From Pelodera strongyloides (lineage: Eukaryota; Nematoda; Chromadorea; Rhabditida; Rhabditidae), in contig JAANDG010000362.1 of the NCBI GenBank assembly GCA_036852015.1, positions 5,001-69,000 of the forward strand: a DNA stretch of 64,000 bases. Reading direction: 5' to 3'. The notes under the pieces were generated by a model, which saw only the letters and a program-made list of their open reading frames with translations, made no database searches and was not told the origin of the DNA. The position numbers and the translations under genes were made by a program. Positions 42,630 to 53,645 of this stretch are shown here, piece after piece. The stretch's first letter is position 1; the number at the start of each line of letters is the position of its first letter.

Positions 42630-42715
42630 GCGCGCAGAGCGCCGCTCACCATACCGCCGGGTGCGCTTTTGCAGAGGCCCACTAGGCGGGAAAGTGAGCG
42701 GCGCTCTGCGCGGGC
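42630..42715. repeat. GC-rich hairpin
   Basis: GCGCAGAGCGCCGCTCAC (about 42631-42648) and GTGAGCGGCGCTCTGCGC (about 42695-42712) are perfect 18-bp reverse complements. The plus-strand open frame across it (42561-42836) is Arg-rich and probably not a gene. Confidence 0.8.
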
Positions 42716-42919
42716 ATGTCTGCAGCGCACCATGAGGGAAACCATGAAGCGAAATGATCTGGAAATCTGGAAACGATGCCTGAAGTCTAAATGTTTCGGT
42801 ATTACGCTATATTGCAGGATAACGCTACCTATGTAAACTTGGAAACTATGACCAGAATAACGACATCCCGTCAACAAAATCCACATCGAGATATGGTCTG
42901 AACTTGAACTTCTGAAATC

Positions 42920-43650
42920 AAAACTGTGTTACTGTGCGGAAAAACATCTGTGAGATCCAGAAACATCTGTGACATCCAGAAACATCCAGTGACATCCAGA
43001 AACATCCAGGGACACCCAAGACGCCAGGAACATCTAAAAACATTCGTGACATCCAACCATACCAATGTGCGGATGCAGTTCATTATTTTTTGTTTATTTA
43101 GTCCTTGCAGCGGTTAATGACTTGATTTTCGGAAAAAACCTGGTATGTTCAATCATTGCTACCGAGTTCAGATGTTATTACGTTGTCATTTTATGGGGTT
43201 TGCCAGTATACTGAAAATTTACCGTATCTTGGAACTACACGAAAATATTTTTTTAATTTTCCATATTATATATGCAGGTTTCGTGCAGGAATACGGTAGT
43301 ATTGACAGAATCACACCGAATTTTTGGGATACTTGCAAACCCCATTATCAGCTAACTATTGGTGAGGAAATGCACCATCACATCGAGTTAACCGTTTGTA
43401 TTGGATATCGAAGCTGTTGGCGCTCTACCTAACATTTCGCAAGAAAATTGAACGTTCCCGAGTCCCAAGGAAAACTATCGCTAGCCTACCCGTTCATCAA
43501 ATGTTTCCGTAAAAACTGAGTCTTACTATTATTATAGTCCATGTCCAAAAAAATGATTTCTGTTTTTGAGTTACTACTGGATGTCTTGACATGTCCAAGA
43601 TGTCCGGGATGTTTTCGGATGTTTCTGAATGTCCGAGATGTCACAGACGT
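42920..43650. mobile_element. Element with minisatellite-like inverted arms
   Basis: The left arm (about 42938-43050) has repeated ACATC-x-GTGACATCCAGAA units. The right arm (about 43575-43650) has the complementary GGATGT-x-x-TGACATGTCC units. Between them lies an R13 MITE (43192-43347). Foldback (TIR with internal tandem repeats) architecture. Confidence 0.6.
43192..43347. mobile_element. MITE R13 copy b (short), nested
   Basis: TATGGGGTTTGCCAGTATACTG at the left and ATACTTGCAAACCCCATTA at the right, with the inner TCTTGGAACTACACGA block shared with other R13 copies. Confidence 0.75.
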
Positions 43651-43689
43651 TTTTTTTTGCTGTTTTACAAAACAGTAAGCCTGTTTCTA

Positions 43690-43880
43690 CGATGCGGTAC
43701 ATTACGTTTCCCTCTAGAATTCATTGCGGCCACTCGAACTATTATGCATTCCGAGGGAGTTTTTCTAATATCTTCTCCCTTTATTAATATAGTACGGTTT
43801 CAAAGTTATAGTTACCGAAAACGCTGTTGTTTTCTTACAAAAAGTACAACACGTGGTTTCAAAAGCGTACTTAGGACGGA
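43690..43880. repeat. Dispersed repeat matching 27008-27190
   Basis: CTACGATGCGGTACATTACG ... CTCGAACTAT-x-ATGCATTCC ... ACGGTTTCAAAGTTAT blocks appear in the same order as at 27.0 kb. Confidence 0.6.
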
Positions 43881-44096
43881 GACTTACATTTTAATTTATA
43901 TTCCAATTATAGCGTTATGGATTAATTCCGGTAACAAATTGCCGCAGCGAAATGCCAATAATGAGTGATTAAAAGAAAACTATGGCTTCGGAGCTCAGTC
44001 TAATTAAATTTAATATACCTTTTCTGTTTTGATGAGAATCTTTCAAAATAAGGACATCAGGAAGAGTACGGTGAAATAAATTGATTGAAAGCAACT

Positions 44097-44266
44097 GTAA
44101 AGTGGGATGGGACGCGGTTTTTGAAAGTTATGATGGTCATCACATTCATCTGTTTTCATGCAAATTATTACTGTGCCGGATTGGAAGAGCACATACAGTA
44201 TCAAGTACATGGGAATGCAGTAGTCCAGTGTTACGTTTTACAAACCACATATCATGCCGCTCTAGA
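44097..44266. mobile_element. MITE R9 copy b
   Basis: TAAAGTGGGATGGGACGCGG at the left and ACAAACCACATATCATGCCG at the right. (AT)n follows at 44360-44375. Confidence 0.55.
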
Positions 44267-44650
44267 ATAACTGCCTTGAAGCAGTTGTGATTCCGTGCTG
44301 GTTTGATATCTAGTAGGAGTAGCAAATTTCCAAAACTGTGCCAAATTAGGGCTAGACACATATATATATATATATTATTATGTATTTTCATTCAGTAATT
44401 GCGGCATTAGTGGTTCTTTAATATTACCGAAAATTAGGGTCAGAAATCTATATCCGATACGCTGTTGCGCCGTTTTCACACCGCTTGAAACTATGTACAG
44501 TATCCTGTAGTTTGTAGGGCCTACTGTTTTGTCCACACTCCACATTCATGAAGTTATATTTATGGATGTTCTTTTCTGGAAGTCTATCGGCATATGTATA
44601 ATGAGTGACAAACAAACACACCAACAGACATTCAATCTGTTCCATTCTTA

Positions 44651-44721
44651 TGTCTCTCTCTCCTCTCTCACTCTCTCACTCTCTCTCTCTCACTCTCTCT
44701 CTCTCTCTCTCGCTCTCTGTC
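44651..44721 (+). repeat. (TC)n simple repeat
   Basis: CTCTCT/CACTCT tract. Confidence 0.95.
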
Positions 44722-45270
44722 TACTCATTTGCATCACTATGGAAGCTCATCTGAATATTTAATACTACCACCTTTATGCCTGAACCAACATTTAGAATTT
44801 TGTCATACGCCGCCCATTTTATGTGTTCATTAATAAAGTCACTACATAGTACAAATACTCCTGTCCCAAATCCAGACTACTATGAAACCTTGTATCTTCT
44901 CCTACCTGTCCATTGAATTACAGTAGAAGGGTTTCTTGCCAGAATGGCCTTCTTACCCAAAAACGCAAAAAAAACTGTGGATCCTAGCGCTTCGTTCTAA
45001 AAATGCGCGAACTTCATAGGACACACTGAAATTTAAAAACGCGCAACATTTTAGCAAGCCACTGTGAAACCCTTCTTACATTTTCGAATGCATGGGTTGC
45101 GTATATTCAGTCGAAATTCGAGTCACAAGTATATTCCAAGTCAGATTCATATGCATACAAAAACTGCCCCGATTCTTTTTACTATTGTATGTATAATCGG
45201 GAAAAGGTAGAGAACTCTTTTTCTTCCAAAATTATGTCAATACATGTAATAATTAGCGGAGAAGGTTTCT
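44722..45270. other. No recognisable feature
   Basis: A+T-rich between a TC tract and a tRNA-like sequence. Confidence 0.4.
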
Positions 45271-45271
45271 G

Positions 45272-45357
45272 GTAGCCCTTAATAGGAGTCGAACCCACGA
45301 TCCACAGTCCATACGCTGCTCGCACCAGCGACTTATACCACTGCGCCACATGCGCCC
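45272..45357 (-). repeat. tRNA-like sequence with extended variable region (minus strand)
   Basis: The minus strand reads GGCGCATGTGGCGCAGTGGT (A box), anticodon stem CGCTG/CAGCG with loop GTGCGAG, and B box GGTTCGACTCC. The T stem and acceptor stem do not pair well. A tRNA-derived relic, or head of a SINE. Confidence 0.5.
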
Positions 45358-45607
45358 GTCGTGCGCGCATACAGTTCATGATCCACTCAATGAACATACT
45401 AGTGACAAGTGACAACACTTTGTTAGCATTTTTGTATTGTTAACAAAATTGCTCACCCCGCCTTTATTCATATTTTGTTTTATTATTATTCGTATTATTT
45501 TTCCCCTCCAGTCCCCATTTGTCTATGCATTGGTTTGATATAATCGTCCATTATCCCGAATAACCACCTCTACAAATCTTTCTTATATCATTATTTTCCC
45601 CCTTTCA

Positions 45608-45738
45608 TTCTCTCTCTCTCTCTCTCTAACGTCCTCCCTCTTTCCCTCTCTCTTTCTCTCTTTCTTTCTCTCTCTCTCTCTCTCCCTGTCTCTCTAACGT
45701 CCTCCCTCTCTCCCTCTAACTCTCTCATTCTCCTCTCG
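45608..45738 (+). repeat. (TC)n simple repeat
   Basis: Two CTCTCT blocks with two copies of AACGTCCTCCCTCT between them. Confidence 0.95.
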
Positions 45739-45739
45739 C

Positions 45740-46516
45740 TCGCCCTCAGATTCTGCTAAACACTTCCTCTAAACTCCTTAATTACCTACCATTGTGTGCG
45801 TGTCCCTCTCTCTATTCGGACATGTTGTCTATATAATTGCCTAATGTTCGCCCATACATACGCACTTAATTGTTACACGACCAGCCGCAATAGTTTTGCA
45901 TTTTCGTACATGGCTGAAAAACACTAAAAAAATGCACTGATACAAGAGAGAGTGACAACCGTGATAATACAGAAACCTGGCTAGATAAGTCGAAAGGTAG
46001 CGATACGTTAGCTGGTTCATTAATTACGCTTTTCTTTGCTCGCGATGTGCACTTATTGCGTCTAAGGATGTAGAAATGTTACTGTAAAACTAGAGGTGTT
46101 GCATCACATCTGATATGATACATATATATCACCTTCTGGAGTAAAACACACATTTTGTTTTCAAAAACACAAATGCGACACATATCACCGATGTACAAGG
46201 GGCTACACAAGACCCAGAACCACGTGTCATACCGCTTGAATAAAGTACTCCACTAGGGATCATTTCATCATTCGGTTGTAAATAAAAGTTGGGTCCCCGG
46301 GCCCAGGATTGGGTGTCCAATTCCCACTAATCTTGGTTTTGGGCGGCCAATCAAGCGGATCGTCCTTATGTAATCAGTGGCTCTGTTAATTGGGCCTTTT
46401 GGGGGAGCGGGAGGACTGGGTCCTTGGGACATGGGCCAAAGTCATTTGATTAGGAGTGGGAATGAGATTCGATTACATCAAACCAACTTGTCGAACTCTC
46501 TATCTCTATTTTCTCT

Positions 46517-46570
<54 letters not shown>

Positions 46571-46840
46571 TGTCTCTTTCTCCCCTCCTAAACATCACCA
46601 ATACGAGATGATTACGAAAATGCGGCAAAAATGATCGTCGCATGAATTTTTTCACAATTTGGGTTTGTAGCTGTTGGATGGCGAACGGAAATTCCTTGGG
46701 CTACAGTGAGTGGACGATTGTGTATTCCAAGTTATAATCGACAATTTAACGATAGATGGCACCACAACGATCCGAGTATGTATAAATAGTATAAACAATA
46801 GATCAGGTCTAAATGAGCTACATGAGAAACCAAAGACCAC
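45740..46840. other. No supported gene; TC tract inside
   Basis: (TC)n occupies 46500-46583. GGGCC-rich bases at 46290-46440 include a CCGGGCCCAGGATTGGG / GGACTGGGTCCTTGGG imperfect inverted pair. Nothing else was recognised. Confidence 0.4.
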
Positions 46841-46841
46841 G

Positions 46842-46995
46842 ATTTCGCCCCGATAAAGTCCCTCAAAAAAATCGGGCCTTGATCGGGGCGAAATCGGGAT
46901 TTTTTGGAACAACTCTGGGCGAAATCGGGGTTTTGGGAAATAATCGGTGCGAAATCAGGGTTTCGGAAAATAATCGGGACGAAATCGGGGGTTTC
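46842..46995 (+). repeat. 30-bp minisatellite (CGAAATCGGGGTTTT...)
   Basis: GCGAAATCGGG begins at about 46888, 46919, 46949 and 46979 (30-31 bp spacing), preceded by an inverted unit (GATTTCGCCCCGAT, 46845) so that the left edge can fold. Being a multiple of three, it creates a repetitive minus-strand frame (P-D-F-A-P-I-I). Confidence 0.85.
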
Positions 46996-47141
46996 ACTTT
47001 CCTGTGAAGCAGTATTGGTCCTCTGATTGTGAGTGAACACGAGAAAGGTCCTCAGACCTCAGATGACATAAAGATTGAACATAGTTGTCAAGTGTTTCTG
47101 AATTTGCATCAGCTCCTTTGTCTTGAAGAGAAAATCCGTAA

Positions 47142-47324
47142 CAGAGGCCGTATTCACCACACCAGGGTAAGCATTTCTCAAAACTTTTGGAACGCCTTTT
47201 TCGGGAAGGAGTGTGAGTGGACGTGGTGAATGCAAATTTTGTGACATAATCTCGCTTTCTAGGTTAATTTTCCCCGAGAGACAGTTTTCTCCAGGGGTAA
47301 ACGGAGTGGTGAATACGGCCTCTG
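47142..47324. mobile_element. MITE R12 copy c
   Basis: CAGAGGCCGTATTCACCAC at the left and GTGGTGAATACGGCCTCTG at the right are exact inverted repeats. The interior is unlike copies a and b apart from TCCCC/GGGGTAAAC. Confidence 0.85.
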
Positions 47325-48057
47325 ATGGTTTTTAAAGGTGTCACCTGCCAGAGTCGACTCGTGTTCTTATGAGCACACACTAACCATTGCTACCAATTTT
47401 TTTTACTTTTTTTCTAACCCACTGTTATAAATACACCGCGGTATAGGAATTTCATCTTTATTCCTTATTCCTTCTTACCTAATACTAAGGCTAATCCTTA
47501 GTGCGTAAATGTTACTACACCCTCCCCCGTTTTCTCCCAAACGGGCAGCAGGTGTACCCCTCTTTCCAATATTATTTCTCGCCTTAATGACCGTATATGG
47601 GTTTCCGGCGTCGGTGGTCTCAAATGAGTCTTTTCTCTCTCTCTCTCTTTCTCGAAAAGACCGCCAATTATTACGCGCCCCAACTACCGTAATCGGCCAA
47701 TTGTTTAAATTTCGCGGCCACACAGCAAGGAGGGCAATTAGCCGTAAGAGACAGCCTATTCGATGTTTTTTATTCTGGGAATGATTGAATAATTACCTGC
47801 TTGTGTATGACCGTTTGATTTCAATTCAAAGAATTTGGGAGACTTTGTATCTCGTGGTGTTAGATCTATCCCGGTGTTTAAAGCGGTAAACAATGTTGTT
47901 TGCGAAACGTAAAATTAAATCTGCATGTATTACATGGCCAATGTGTGCCCTTCCCGCCTCTTCAGGTTTCCCCAGCTCTTCTGTTTTCAACTTTGGACAT
48001 GAAAGATGAAAGTGCTGTTGTTCAGCATACGTGTCACAAACCATGTGCTATGTCACT
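47325..48057. other. No recognisable feature apart from a short TC tract
   Basis: CTCTCT at 47635-47652. No splice-bounded coding segment was identified. Confidence 0.4.
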
Positions 48058-48226
48058 TTAAAGGGAAATACCGGTTTTTGAAACTTATCGTGAATTCTTA
48101 CGTATTTATGAAAAGTGATCGAATTTAGCTCAACTGTTTATTCTAATTTATGTTCATTTGCATAAGCTGCATAATCATGCTGATGTACTCGATGTGTTTC
48201 AAAAACCGGCCGTTATTTCGCTTTAA
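48058..48226. mobile_element. MITE R1 copy
   Basis: TTAAAGGGAAATACCGG at the left and CCGGCCGTTATTTCGCTTTAA at the right. Confidence 0.88.
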
Positions 48227-48412
48227 ATCCATAGTTGGTAAATCGTAATTTCTCAATAGGCTATTTTCCAACCAAAAAGCTTGATTTCTCTGGAGCCTCA
48301 TTAGTAATGCATATTTGCATATTCCCTCTAAAATTATGCGCCAATTTTGGTCGGTCGCGAATGGAGGTTGACGCGTCGTAGGCAGAAAGTGTAACATAGG
48401 GCGGAACACTTT

Positions 48413-48584
48413 TTAAAGCGAAATGCCGGCCGGTTTTTGAAACGCATCTCAAGTAATTGCATTCCTGTGCATTTATGCAACGTGGGGTCTAGTTTTTATT
48501 CTAATTTTCGCTCATTTGCATATGCTGCATAAGAAAACAGGTGTACGCAATGCGTTTCAAAAACCGGCCGGTATTTCGCTTTAA
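48413..48584. mobile_element. MITE R1 copy (good representative)
   Basis: TTAAAGCGAAATGCCGGCCGG and CCGGCCGGTATTTCGCTTTAA form terminal inverted repeats of about 36 bp extending through TTTTTGAAACGCATC. The interior is A+T-rich with TTTTTATTCTAATTTTCGCTC and ATTTGCATATGCTGCATAAG. Eleven copies of 160-190 bp (one split by a LINE) are in this window. Every edge is TTAA or a remnant of it, so TTAA is probably the target site. No autonomous partner is visible. Confidence 0.92.
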
Positions 48585-49147
48585 AGGGATCATGAATATC
48601 ATTTCGCCGTACTGTATAACTAATATATGTAACTTCACTGGCACCGTGAATTTGTGCTGTGCTTATTTACTTTAAAGCAGCACAACAAACGATGTTCATC
48701 CCTGTGTTGGACAACTACTTTACTTGTATTATACGCAAAATGTGAGTGATGTTGAGCTGAAGTCATTTGCGTACAATTTATTGGAAAGAATTTATCCAAA
48801 ATGTTTCAAAAACCACATGTTATACCGTTTTGTACGGTTTTCTTTGTATAGGGCACGACTTGCCATCAACACATTGCTGCGCAGCATTTTCTTATTAGTA
48901 TTAAGTGTTTTTCACAACCACAAAACAAGGGGGCAAAATATTCAATTAAAAACATCGTTAAATCGAATTAGCACCAGAAATTCCGGAATTATTTGTTGTC
49001 ACTCACTAGTTATTAAGTGTTATATTCTATTTCAAAATACTTGCGTACTCTCTGAGAGTTCGATCTAATTATCCTTATGTAATTAGGATTATTAAGGTTA
49101 CACATGTCCATTCTCCGTTTTCAACTAAACACGCAAATCCGAAGAGT
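48585..49147. other. No supported gene; R9-like fragment
   Basis: AAAAACCACATGTTATACCG near 48808-48827 resembles an R9 end. The 114-codon frame at 48724-49068 lacks domains and splice context. Confidence 0.4.
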
Positions 49148-49444
49148 TTAAAGCGATGTGTCACGTGGTTTTGAAAAAACCCATGCAAATTGGGTTGGCA
49201 TGGGCATAAAAGCGATAAAGCGATAAAAGCGATTATGGTGAAATACTCCCTTGATTTTGGGGACCTTTTTGTGGGGAGCCTTTCGTTTTGGTCCAAAATA
49301 CGGCATTGGGTAAAAAGCCCTTCAAACAACTATTTTTAATTAAGCAAATTGCTCTTGCGGGAGAGTGCGCCTACATAGCTTATCTCATTTGTTGATTATT
49401 TGCAATTAATTTGGATTTCGCCTCTACACGTTTATTTATATATG

Positions 49445-49522
49445 GAGGGTGAGGGAGAGAGATAGATAGAGAGAGAGAGAGATAGAGAGAGAGAAAGAAA
49501 GAGAGATACAGAGAAAGAGAGT
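49445..49522 (-). repeat. (AG)n simple repeat
   Basis: GAGAGA/GATAGA tract. Confidence 0.95.
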
Positions 49523-49775
49523 CAGTTAACGAGAGTGCGGGTGAGCATGTCTGTTTGCTTTTAATTAAAAAGCACAAATGGGTAGGCGAGTAGTAGAGAG
49601 AGTTGTACGCGCTCAGGAAATACGCCGTTAGCCCCCATTGGGGTAATTTAGAAGAATGCCCATTTGATTTATTGCGGTTAATCTTGTATTATCTTATTGA
49701 GAAACCCATACCAGTAATTCTGGATCTACGGGATTTTGCATCCGAAATATATTTGCGTTTTCAAAATATTCTTTA

Positions 49776-49902
49776 TTAAAGCGGTATGATACATGGTTCG
49801 TGAGATATGCTGTGTGAGTGCATATATCTGGGCGCTTTCGGCGCCGAATGGGACATCATTTGCATGGCATACTTTCCAAAACCAGGTGCCGTACCGCTTT
49901 AA
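49776..49902. mobile_element. MITE R9 copy d (127 bp)
   Basis: TTAAAGCGGTATGATACATGG at the left and CCAGGTGCCGTACCGCTTTAA at the right. The centre has GGGCGCTTTCGGCGCC. R9 end-like sequence also occurs at 49148-49180 (TTAAAGCGATGTGTCACGTGG). Confidence 0.85.
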
Positions 49903-50472
49903 TATACTCAGTGAAGAACCAGCGCACCTAATTTGCATGCAATATCCAGCGTTTTTTGCCAATAATGCTCGCAGCAATTAACAATGACTTTACGTGACTC
50001 GCACGCAGTTTTTCCATCCGTCTACTCGCAATTTAATGCGTCGCCATGTCGAAATTTTGACCGTTCAAATTAGTGTCCCATAACGAAGGGAAAAAAAGTC
50101 TGAAAGAAATTGGCAAGCGCTCAAGGCTACGGTAGCCGAGGCACCGAATAGAAATTAGAGATTTCAGTGACCTCCCGGTAGGTTAATGACAACGTCCTCC
50201 AGCACACCACTCTTAGTAAGTCAATATGGCCGCGGGTGAAAAAAAGCACGGAGCTCCAAGGTTAGTATGCAAATTTTCTTAGAGTCCAGTGCCAAAATTC
50301 ATCTTGACACTAATCATGCATAATTTGGCTAATAATTATCATATGCAGAATTATCCTGAAAATCCTCTATATGAAAATTAGAATCATGGAAGGAAGGGCG
50401 CTTTCATACTTTCTGTTTATACTTGTGTTCCACATTTTAATGAATTAATAAATACATGGCTAACATTGTATG

Positions 50473-50511
<39 letters not shown>

Positions 50512-51409
50512 AACTCTCCCTCTCTAATTCTCTCTCTTATATACCTCTTTGCCTATATCTCTCTAATGCAAATGCTAAACAGAACACAAAAAGTGAAATT
50601 AGCTCATTACGTTAATGAAAATCACATGCGCGCAGCGAGCTCGGGGGAAATTGCGATATTTTTTCTCTCTGTTATATATGGGAGACCAATTTCTAATTAA
50701 CTCTTATCCACTAATTATTAATTCGGAGTTTTAATTAGTTTTGCGGGACAGAAGTTTGTTTGTCCCTGAGAAGCGCGAGCGATATAAGATCTATATAAGA
50801 TCATACAACACTGTAATGCCTACTTTTTCTATGACTACAACTATCACTGTGTCTGAGTTGAGAATTATATTTAATATCATTTAAATTATTAATTAGCTTT
50901 TCACTAATCGCCTTTAACTGATTGCTCATGTTTGTTTACGGAGGCAACTGACAGTAACAAATGATTGGGCAATAATACGCTTACCCTGTTTGAGAAGTTT
51001 CATACATTCGATTTTGCGTATGTGAATTTCTTCTCGAGCCGTTCAGAAATCTCTCTCTCTTTCTCTATCTCTCTCTCTTCTCTCTCTATCCCTTCGCTCT
51101 CTATATCTCGATGTATCTCTCTCCCTCTGATTCTTTTTCTCAGCTTCCCTCCTTTCTCTCGTATACAAATCTTTGTATGCTAATTTCCAGCCGAAAAGAG
51201 GTCCGTCGCTGTTCTGATATCTACACAAACTAGTCCCTCTTTTCACAATTCCCTCACAGGAACTGTAGGCTCCCAAGCCTTCCCAAGCCTTCCCAGAAAG
51301 TTTTAATTACCTGCAATTTAAAAGTTGATGCCTAGGGTTAGGGTTGAGACTAGGTCTGCTAAATAAAAGAGCAAGTAAATCTGTCGTATTATTGTTAAAA
51401 ATGGTGGGC
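49903..51409. repeat. Non-coding; two (TC)n tracts
   Basis: (TC)n at 50473-50565 and 51051-51130. GCCTTCCCAA is duplicated at about 51275-51295. The rest is rich in TAATTA-type words. Confidence 0.5.
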
Positions 51410-51589
51410 TTAAAGCAAAATGCCGCCTAAATACCGGTCGGTTTTTGAAACGCATCTTGGGCAACTGAATACATGTATTTGTGCGAATTTGCTAGAATTT
51501 AGCTCGATTTTTTATTCTAATTTATGTTCATTTGCATATGACGCATAAGAATGCTATGCTTTTCAAAAACCGGCCGATATTTGGCTTTA
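51410..51589. mobile_element. MITE R1 copy
   Basis: TTAAAGCAAAATGCCG, then a small duplication before CCGGTCGGTTTTTGAAACGC; right end CCGGCCGATATTTGGCTTTA. Confidence 0.85.
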
Positions 51590-52837
51590 GTTGTTCAGAA
51601 AGAAGCCAAAGATAAACGATAGTAATACATGTTTAATTATCCATTTTTTATAATTATCATTTTTTACCTTCTTTGCAAAGGTGTGTCTCACCTCACTAGT
51701 CACTGAATTACCTCCCAGAGGACCATTTTTCTCTGCTTATTCAGGTACCGCTTTGGTTACGGTAGGTTAACTTATTATTTTTATCGAATCAACGTAAACG
51801 ATAAAAATTAAAATTTGAATGTTAAATAATTTTTGTCATTTAATAAACTTGTTAAATTTACCTTCTAATTTCATTCAATAATCACCTTAATCGAATTCCA
51901 CAAACGCACTGTAGTTTACCTTTTCACATAGATATTTTGTGTATAGATTGTGTAGAACGTATCCCATTTCGCTCATTAAATTAGCCAGATTAATTTACTT
52001 TTGTGACACCCTTTTACGCAACAAATATTACCGTTGTTGGGGTAAATAATTTCGAAATTTTATTGAGTTTTTAATTTACAGGTTATGTTGTTGTGTACAC
52101 TAAGAGCTACGCTACCAGATACGGTCCGTTACCGCTCTTAGCTTTATCTATAGCTATAGTCATAGCTTTGAGTTAGTCCTTGTTGTTCAGTATTTTCATT
52201 GTCAAAGTCGTATATGTTTGTATCGTATAGTTTACTGTTTTCTCACAGAAGTATGAGGGATAACTTTTATGCGGGCCTTTGGCCTAAAGGCCTTAGTTAT
52301 TAACTGTATTTTAAAACATGCAGTTAATAACTAAATAATTAATACATATGACACAATTATCAACCATGCATTGCCTTTGTAAACCTCATTTAAAAATATC
52401 ACGTTCGCGCCATTTTCTCTCGCTCTCCCTGTTTCTCAATTTTTCCGCACTCTCTCCTCCCAATTTTCGTCTCTAATTTTCTCATCACATTCATTATGTT
52501 AATTAGGGCAAAAGCGCTAATTAGTAATTACAAACGGTGCCGGTCCCCACGACAAATGAAGCCTTTCCAATATAGAATAACTAACTTCTTGTCTTTCGAA
52601 ACGAAATTTTTTAAATTATACCGATAATTACTTAATTTTAATCTTAATTATTTTTGCTTAATTAATTGCGCAGGCCCATGGAATTAGCATTCGATGAAAT
52701 GTTTAGATAATTTACCAGTTGTAGAAGCTTTCATTAATTAGAATAAACATAAACCATCGTCTCTTAATTGTTGCATTCGGAATACGCATAGTACTGTTAA
52801 TTTTGAACAGTTTCTCCTTTTTTAATCTTTGTGAACC
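51590..52837. other. No recognisable feature
   Basis: Very A+T-rich. No exon-like segment or structured repeat was identified. Confidence 0.4.
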
Positions 52838-53008
52838 TTAAAGCGAAATGCTAGCCTCTTTGGAAAATTTGCATATGATAAGCAAATCCTATGTATCCTA
52901 TGCAAATTTTGTACGATTGCCGTGGACGATCGTACAAAATTAGCATAGGATACATAGGATTTACTTATCATATGCAAATTTTCCAAAGGGGCTAGCAATT
53001 CGCTTTAA
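52838..53008. mobile_element. MITE R2 copy c
   Basis: TTAAAGCGAAATGCTAGCC ... GGCTAGCAATTCGCTTTAA. It is followed two bases later by an R1 copy. Confidence 0.92.
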
Positions 53009-53009
53009 C

Positions 53010-53168
53010 TTAAACCTAAATACCGGCCGGTTTTTGAAACACATCGAGTACAGCAGCATTCGTATGCAGCTCATTTCGAATAAAAATCGATCTAAATTCC
53101 AGCAAATTAGCAGTAAGAATTCAGTTGTCCACGATGCGTTTCAAAAACCGGCCGGCATTTCGCTTTAA
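53010..53168. mobile_element. MITE R1 copy
   Basis: TTAAACCTAAATACCGGCCGG at the left and CCGGCCGGCATTTCGCTTTAA at the right. The right TTAA is also the left TTAA of the large palindrome. Confidence 0.9.
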
Positions 53169-53645
53169 AGGGATGGGCTCACTACAAAATCACCTTGTTT
53201 TTATGCTTTCGTTTGATTGTACAAAGGTAAAATAAAACAAAGAGCATAAAAAAAGTTTCTTGAATTACTCCCTAGGGAAGATATTAGGTAAAAAGGGTGC
53301 GTATTGATCTTTTTTCCGATAACGTGAGTAAACAAGATAAACTAGGGAAGCTAAGAGATATGGCTGAAACACACTGTTTTGAGCAAAATAAACTGTAGTT
53401 TTCATCGTTTATTTTACTTAAAACAATGAAAAACAGTGTGTTTCAGCCATAGCTCTTAGCTTCTCTAGTTTATCTTGTTTACTCACGTTATCGGAAAAAA
53501 GATCAATACTCACCCTTTTTACCTAATATCTTCCCTAGGGAGTAATTCAAGAAACTTTTTTTATTCTCTTTGTTTTATTTTACCTTTGTACAATCAAACG
53601 AAAGCATAAAAACAAGGTGATTTTGTAGTGAGCCCATCCCTTTAA
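53165..53645. mobile_element. R6: 481-bp near-perfect palindromic MITE
   Basis: The left arm TTAAAGGGATGGGCTCACTA ... and the right arm ... TAGTGAGCCCATCCCTTTAA are reverse complements over about 220 bp each with only a handful of differences (for example AAGAGCAT against AAGAGAAT). The loop is about 35 bp around 53395-53425. Likely a recent insertion. Confidence 0.95.

Noticed and set aside
42561..42836. Arg/Glu-rich 91-codon plus-strand frame
   Set aside because: Its central part is a perfect GC-rich hairpin that is open on the opposite strand too; kept only as a finding about the hairpin.
46732..47040. Minus-strand frame with ten-residue repeats
   Set aside because: Created by the 30-bp minisatellite; no evidence of a gene.
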